Shown in pieces: positions 60,324 to 64,000 of a stretch of 64,000 nucleotides of DNA. Position numbers and translations under genes: made by a program. The stretch's first letter is position 1. Every line of letters begins with the position of its first letter. The stretch comes from Mesorhizobium sp. SARCC-RB16n. GTDB lineage: Bacteria; Pseudomonadota; Alphaproteobacteria; Rhizobiales; Rhizobiaceae. The notes under the pieces are model-generated. The model was not told the origin of the DNA and searched no databases. It saw nothing but the letters and a program-made list of their open reading frames with translations. The DNA is taken from the NCBI RefSeq assembly GCF_008520305.1, contig NZ_ML703274.1:1-64000 (forward strand), read 5' to 3'.

Positions 60324-63300
60324 TCACATCCCCGTCAGATCGCTCATCAGCCCTGATGCCACCGACAGCCGCGACACGGTGATGTCGCCGCCTTCGGTCA
60401 GCGCCTGCAGCCGATCGCGGATGCGCGCCACCCGCTCGCCGCCGGCTTCCAACCAGGCCGCCACCGGATCGGCCGCCTTGGCATGGCCGGTGAGCGCAGC
60501 GACCGCGATGCCGCGCCGCGCAGCGCCGATCGTGTCGGTGGCGCGGGACAGAGCGAGCTGATCATAGTAGTCGGAAGGCGTGATCGAACGCGCGGCATCC
60601 TCGACGCGCGGAATGCGGAAGGCGTCGCTGACCGCGAAGAACGCCTTGGCGGTCGCAACGATATCGGCGCCCGCCGTGCGCGCCGTCAGCGCGATGTCGG
60701 GGATGAGCTCCGCCACCTCGCTCATCGCCAGCTGCTCGGCCAGCTTTTCGGGGGCGCCCGCCTTGAACAGACCGTGCCGCTTCTCCTCGATCCGCTCGCG
60801 CGAAAAGGCCGGTAGCAGCGATACCAGCTTGGGCTCCAGCGCCTTGCGCGCATCCTGCAGTTCGGCGATGCGATGGCCGAGCGGTGCCGTGCCGGCATCG
60901 TTCTTCAGATACCAGCCGCTGCTCATATAGATGAGCCGGCTCACCATCTGATAGAGATCGAGTTGCACCTGGCCGTCGATCTGGTTGTCGAGCGCGTCGA
61001 TCTCGCGATAGAGCGCCGGCAGCGCAAAGCCGTCGCGCACCACGGCGAAGGTGCGCACCACGTCGGCGGCGGTGCGCCCCGTTGCTTCCTGCAGCCGGTT
61101 GACGAAGGACGGGCCGCCGCGATTGACCAGATCGTTGGCGACGACACGAGCAATGATCTCGCGGCGCAGCCTATGACTGTGGATCTCCGAAGCGTATTTC
61201 TTCGCCATCCGGTCCGGGAAATAACCCATCAGGTCGCGGTCGAAATGCGCATCGTCCGGCACGTCGCTGGCGACGATGTCGGAAAACAGCACGATCTTGG
61301 CATAGGCGAGCAGCACCCCGAGTTCGGCCCGGGTCAGCGGCTCGCCGCGCGCCTCGCGTTCGGCAAGGGCTGCCGGCGACGGCAGTGTCTCGACCATGCG
61401 ATCGAGCAGGCCACGCGCCTCCAGCGCCGTCATGAAGCGGCTTTGATGCGCGATGTCGGCGAGGCCGCGCTTGCGGGCGATCGAAAGCGCCAGCGTCTGC
61501 TGGTAGTTGTTGGACAGCACCAGGCTGCCGACCTCGTCGGTCATCTCGGCCAGCAGCTTGTTGCGCGCCGGACGCGTCAACGATCCCTTGCGCATCGCGG
61601 ATGCCAGCGCGATCTTGATGTTGACCTCCACGTCGGAGCAGTTGACGCCGCCCGAATTGTCGATGGCGTCGGAATTGCAGCGGCCGCCATTCATGCCGAA
61701 CTCGATGCGCGCCCGCTGCGTGACGCCGAGATTGGCACCCTCGCCGATCACCTTGGCGCGCACGTCGAGCGCTGTGATGCGGATGGCATCGTTGGCGCGG
61801 TCGCCGACCTCGGCATTGGTTTCGGTCGATGCCCTGAGATAGGTCCCGATGCCGCCGAACCACAGGAGATCGACCGGCGCCTTGAGGATGGCGGTCATGA
61901 TCTCGACCGGCGTGGCGGTCGTCTTGGCAAGGCCGATCGCGGCCGCAGCGGCCGCCGTTAAGGTGATCGACTTCTGGCTGCGCGAGACGATGACGCCGCC
62001 TTCCGACAGCTTGCTCTTGTCATAGTCCTGCCAGCTTGACCGCGGCAACGCGAACATGCGTTCGCGCTCGGCCATGGAGGCCGCCATGTCAGGATCCGGG
62101 TCGATGAAGATATCGCGATGGTCGAAGGCCGCGATCAACCGCGTTTTCGGCGATAACAGCATGCCGTTGCCGAACACGTCGCCCGACATGTCGCCGACGC
62201 CGACGACGGAGAAAGGCGAGGTCTGGATATCGCGGTTCATCTCACGGAAATGCCGCTTGACCGCTTCCCAGGCGCCCTTGGCGGTGATGCCCATCTTCTT
62301 ATGGTCATAGCCGGCCGAACCGCCGCTGGCGAAGGCATCGTCGAGCCAGAAGCCGTGCTTCTCCGAGATCGCGTTGGCAGTATCGGAGAAAGTCGCCGTG
62401 CCCTTATCGGCGGCGACGACGAAATAGGGATCGTCCTGGTCGCGGCGCACGACACCCGCCGGCGGGATGACGCCGTCCAGCCCGATATTGTCCGTGATCG
62501 ACAGCAGGCTGGAGACGAAGTTCTTGTAGGCAGACGTGCCGGCCTCGAAGATGGCGTCGCGTCCGGCGCTCATCGGCAGCTTCTTGGGATAGAAGCCGCC
62601 CTTGGCGCCGACCGGCACGATGACGGCGTTCTTGACCTGCTGCGCCTTGACCAGGCCGAGCACTTCGGTTCGGTAATCCTGGGCGCGGTCCGACCAGCGC
62701 AGGCCGCCACGCGCGACCGGGCCGAAGCGCAGATGAAGGCCTTCGACCTCCGAACCGTAGACGAAGATTTCCCGCCATGGCCGTGGCGCCGGCAGCCCTT
62801 CGACTGCCTGCGATTCGAGCTTGATCGCCAGCGACTGGCCTTTCTCTTTCGTATCGGAAACGAAATGATTGGTGCGCAGCGAGGCTTCGATCAGATTGAG
62901 GTAGCGGCGGATGATGGTGTCGTCGTCGATGTTGGGCACATCTTCCAGCGCATCCTTGATCTTGGCCTTGAGGTGCTTGGCCGCCACCACGCCTTCGGTT
63001 TCGGCCGTCGGGCCGAGCCGGGCGATGAACAGGTCATGCAGGCCGCGCGCGATCTCGGGATAGCGGTTGAGCGCCGCGGCGATGAAATCCTGGCTTTGCG
63101 GAATGCCGACCTGCTGCAGATAGCGGCCATAGGCGCGCAGGATGGTGATCTCGCCCGACCACAGGCCGGCCGTCTGGGCGAGGCCGTTATAACCGTCATT
63201 GTCGACGTCGCCGCGCCACACCGACAGGAACGCGTCCTCGAACAGCGCCCCGCCATCGGCGTGGTCGATCGGCTTGCCGTAGCTGTTCTCCAGTTCCATG

Positions 63301-64000
63301 TCGTGGATGAAGGCCAGGCCCGACTGGTCGTCGCCGACCTCGAAGGTGCGCTCGCTGATGACGCGGAAGCCGATGTTCTCCAGCACCGGAACGCGCCGCG
63401 ACAACGCCACCGGGCTGCCGTGGTGATAGATCTTCAGCGCCGCCTGCTGCGGCTTCTGCTCGGCATGGCGGTAGTAGTCGATGGCGATCGGATTGCCGGC
63501 GCTGATCTTGGCGATGCGTCCGGCATCGGCCAGCGCCACCGCCGCGCTGAACGTGTCCCGGTAGCTCTCCGGCAGCCGCGCGGCGATCGCTTTCAACGCC
63601 GGGTCGCTGCCGCTGGCTTCGGCCGCATCGGCAAGCGCATCTTCCCAGGTGCGCACGATATCGCGGATCGCCGCCTCGATCGTCGCCTGCTCGACCTTCG
63701 GCGTCTTGCCGCCGGAGCGGCCGATGATGAAATGCACGCGCGCCAGCCCGCCTTCGGGGAAGGCCGGGTAGTAGGCCGACAGCCGGCCCTCGAACACGGT
63801 TTTCAGATAGGTGCCGATCTTCTCTCGCACGACGCTGTCGTAGCGGTCGCGCGGCACGAAGACGAGGATCGAGACGAAGCGGTCGAACTGGTCGGCGCGC
63901 ACCAGCGCCCGCACGCGTGGCCGCTCGATCAGGCCGAGAATGGCCGCGGCATGTTTGCGCAGGATCGGTACCGGCACCTGGAACAATTCGTCGCGCGGAT
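60324..64000 (-). CDS. NAD-specific glutamate dehydrogenase, large type (5' part outside window)
   Basis: The frame runs from the stop at 60324 to the window end without a start, giving at least 1,224 residues; full-length enzymes of this 180-kDa class have about 1,600. It deaminates glutamate to 2-oxoglutarate with NAD, allowing growth on amino acids. The catalytic region is visible: HLRFGPVARGGLRWSDRAQD, the Lys segment VGAKGGFYPKKLP, PAGVVRRDQDDPYFVVAADK, SAGYDHKKMGITAKGAWEAV and GDMSGDVFGNGMLLS. The C-terminal half is the helical tail special to this class. The upstream codons at the edge read PRDELFQVP, continuing the family sequence. Confidence 0.95.
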   Translation of the reverse strand, partial: PRDELFQVPVPILRKHAAAILGLIERPRVRALVRADQFDRFVSILVFVPRDRYDSVVREKIGTYLKTVFEGRLSAYYPAFPEGGLARVHFIIGRSGGKTPKVEQATIEAAIRDIVRTWEDALADAAEASGSDPALKAIAARLPESYRDTFSAAVALADAGRIAKISAGNPIAIDYYRHAEQKPQQAALKIYHHGSPVALSRRVPVLENIGFRVISERTFEVGDDQSGLAFIHDMELENSYGKPIDHADGGALFEDAFLSVWRGDVDNDGYNGLAQTAGLWSGEITILRAYGRYLQQVGIPQSQDFIAAALNRYPEIARGLHDLFIARLGPTAETEGVVAAKHLKAKIKDALEDVPNIDDDTIIRRYLNLIEASLRTNHFVSDTKEKGQSLAIKLESQAVEGLPAPRPWREIFVYGSEVEGLHLRFGPVARGGLRWSDRAQDYRTEVLGLVKAQQVKNAVIVPVGAKGGFYPKKLPMSAGRDAIFEAGTSAYKNFVSSLLSITDNIGLDGVIPPAGVVRRDQDDPYFVVAADKGTATFSDTANAISEKHGFWLDDAFASGGSAGYDHKKMGITAKGAWEAVKRHFREMNRDIQTSPFSVVGVGDMSGDVFGNGMLLSPKTRLIAAFDHRDIFIDPDPDMAASMAERERMFALPRSSWQDYDKSKLSEGGVIVSRSQKSITLTAAAAAAIGLAKTTATPVEIMTAILKAPVDLLWFGGIGTYLRASTETNAEVGDRANDAIRITALDVRAKVIGEGANLGVTQRARIEFGMNGGRCNSDAIDNSGGVNCSDVEVNIKIALASAMRKGSLTRPARNKLLAEMTDEVGSLVLSNNYQQTLALSIARKRGLADIAHQSRFMTALEARGLLDRMVETLPSPAALAEREARGEPLTRAELGVLLAYAKIVLFSDIVASDVPDDAHFDRDLMGYFPDRMAKKYASEIHSHRLRREIIARVVANDLVNRGGPSFVNRLQEATGRTAADVVRTFAVVRDGFALPALYREIDALDNQIDGQVQLDLYQMVSRLIYMSSGWYLKNDAGTAPLGHRIAELQDARKALEPKLVSLLPAFSRERIEEKRHGLFKAGAPEKLAEQLAMSEVAELIPDIALTARTAGADIVATAKAFFAVSDAFRIPRVEDAARSITPSDYYDQLALSRATDTIGAARRGIAVAALTGHAKAADPVAAWLEAGGERVARIRDRLQALTEGGDITVSRLSVASGLMSDLTGM

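Overview
The window is a chromosomal segment of a high-GC alphaproteobacterium in the order Hyphomicrobiales (Rhizobiales), most likely Mesorhizobium or a close relative. The pointers are an atpHAGDC operon without atpB/E/F beside it, an Ala/Lys-rich N-terminal extension on AtpD, an L21 protein with a long C-terminal extension, the order rplU-rpmA-acetyltransferase-obgE-proB-proA, a Usg-type protein, a very large NAD-glutamate dehydrogenase, and several families of palindromic intergenic repeats that I associate with Mesorhizobium genomes. The assignment is inference from gene content; no rRNA is present.

Layout. 1-7.1 kb: proline synthesis (proA, proB), obgE, and the L27/L21 ribosomal protein genes, all on the minus strand, interrupted by a plus-strand endonuclease/exonuclease/phosphatase gene with a nested repeat downstream. 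7.1-11.6 kb: a tRNA-Ser(CGA) gene, 0.8 kb with little coding content, recQ, and an aldehyde dehydrogenase. 11.7-20.6 kb: a uronate catabolism locus. One minus-strand operon carries uxaC, a three-part TRAP transporter, a GntR/FCD regulator, kduI, kduD and kdgF. A divergent fructuronate-reductase-like gene faces it across a palindromic operator. 20.7-25.9 kb: the F1 part of ATP synthase. 26.1-36.4 kb: a small membrane protein, an Asp/Glu racemase with a duplicated leader, priA, a transaldolase-like aldolase, an FtsK without a visible membrane domain, lptE and leuS. 36.5-42.5 kb: a PLP-binding protein, a Phd/VapC-type toxin-antitoxin pair, and an aldo-keto reductase / LysR / MFS exporter / aldo-keto reductase group. 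42.6-48.5 kb: an orphan low-GC gene, usg, acs overlapping a MOSC protein, a TIM-barrel isomerase and a cyclopropane synthase. 48.6-52.5 kb: a tiny ORF with a perfect Shine-Dalgarno sequence followed by hairpins, a TadG-like VWA protein, a transglutaminase-like protein, a HAD phosphatase and an SDHAF4-like protein. 52.6-64 kb: htpX, rsmB, a heparinase II/III-like protein, purH, an MFS protein, and the 3' part of a large NAD-glutamate dehydrogenase cut by the window end.

How it works together. Most of the segment is core chromosome. The accessory theme is acidic sugar use: KdgF, KduI and KduD process unsaturated uronates, UxaC and the UxuB-like reductase process hexuronates, the TRAP system probably imports the acids, and the GntR protein probably controls all of them through the operator at 18916-18950. 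The heparinase II/III-like protein at 55-57 kb belongs to a lyase family that can generate unsaturated uronates, but a link to this locus is speculative.

I found no CRISPR array, insertion sequence, prophage or defence island. The most unusual signals are the structured small transcript at 48.63-48.85 kb, the 47-bp tandem duplication that creates a translationally coupled leader ORF for the racemase, the 28-bp inverted repeat between atpD and atpC, the membrane-free FtsK, and the nested mosaic repeat at 4.8-5.06 kb.
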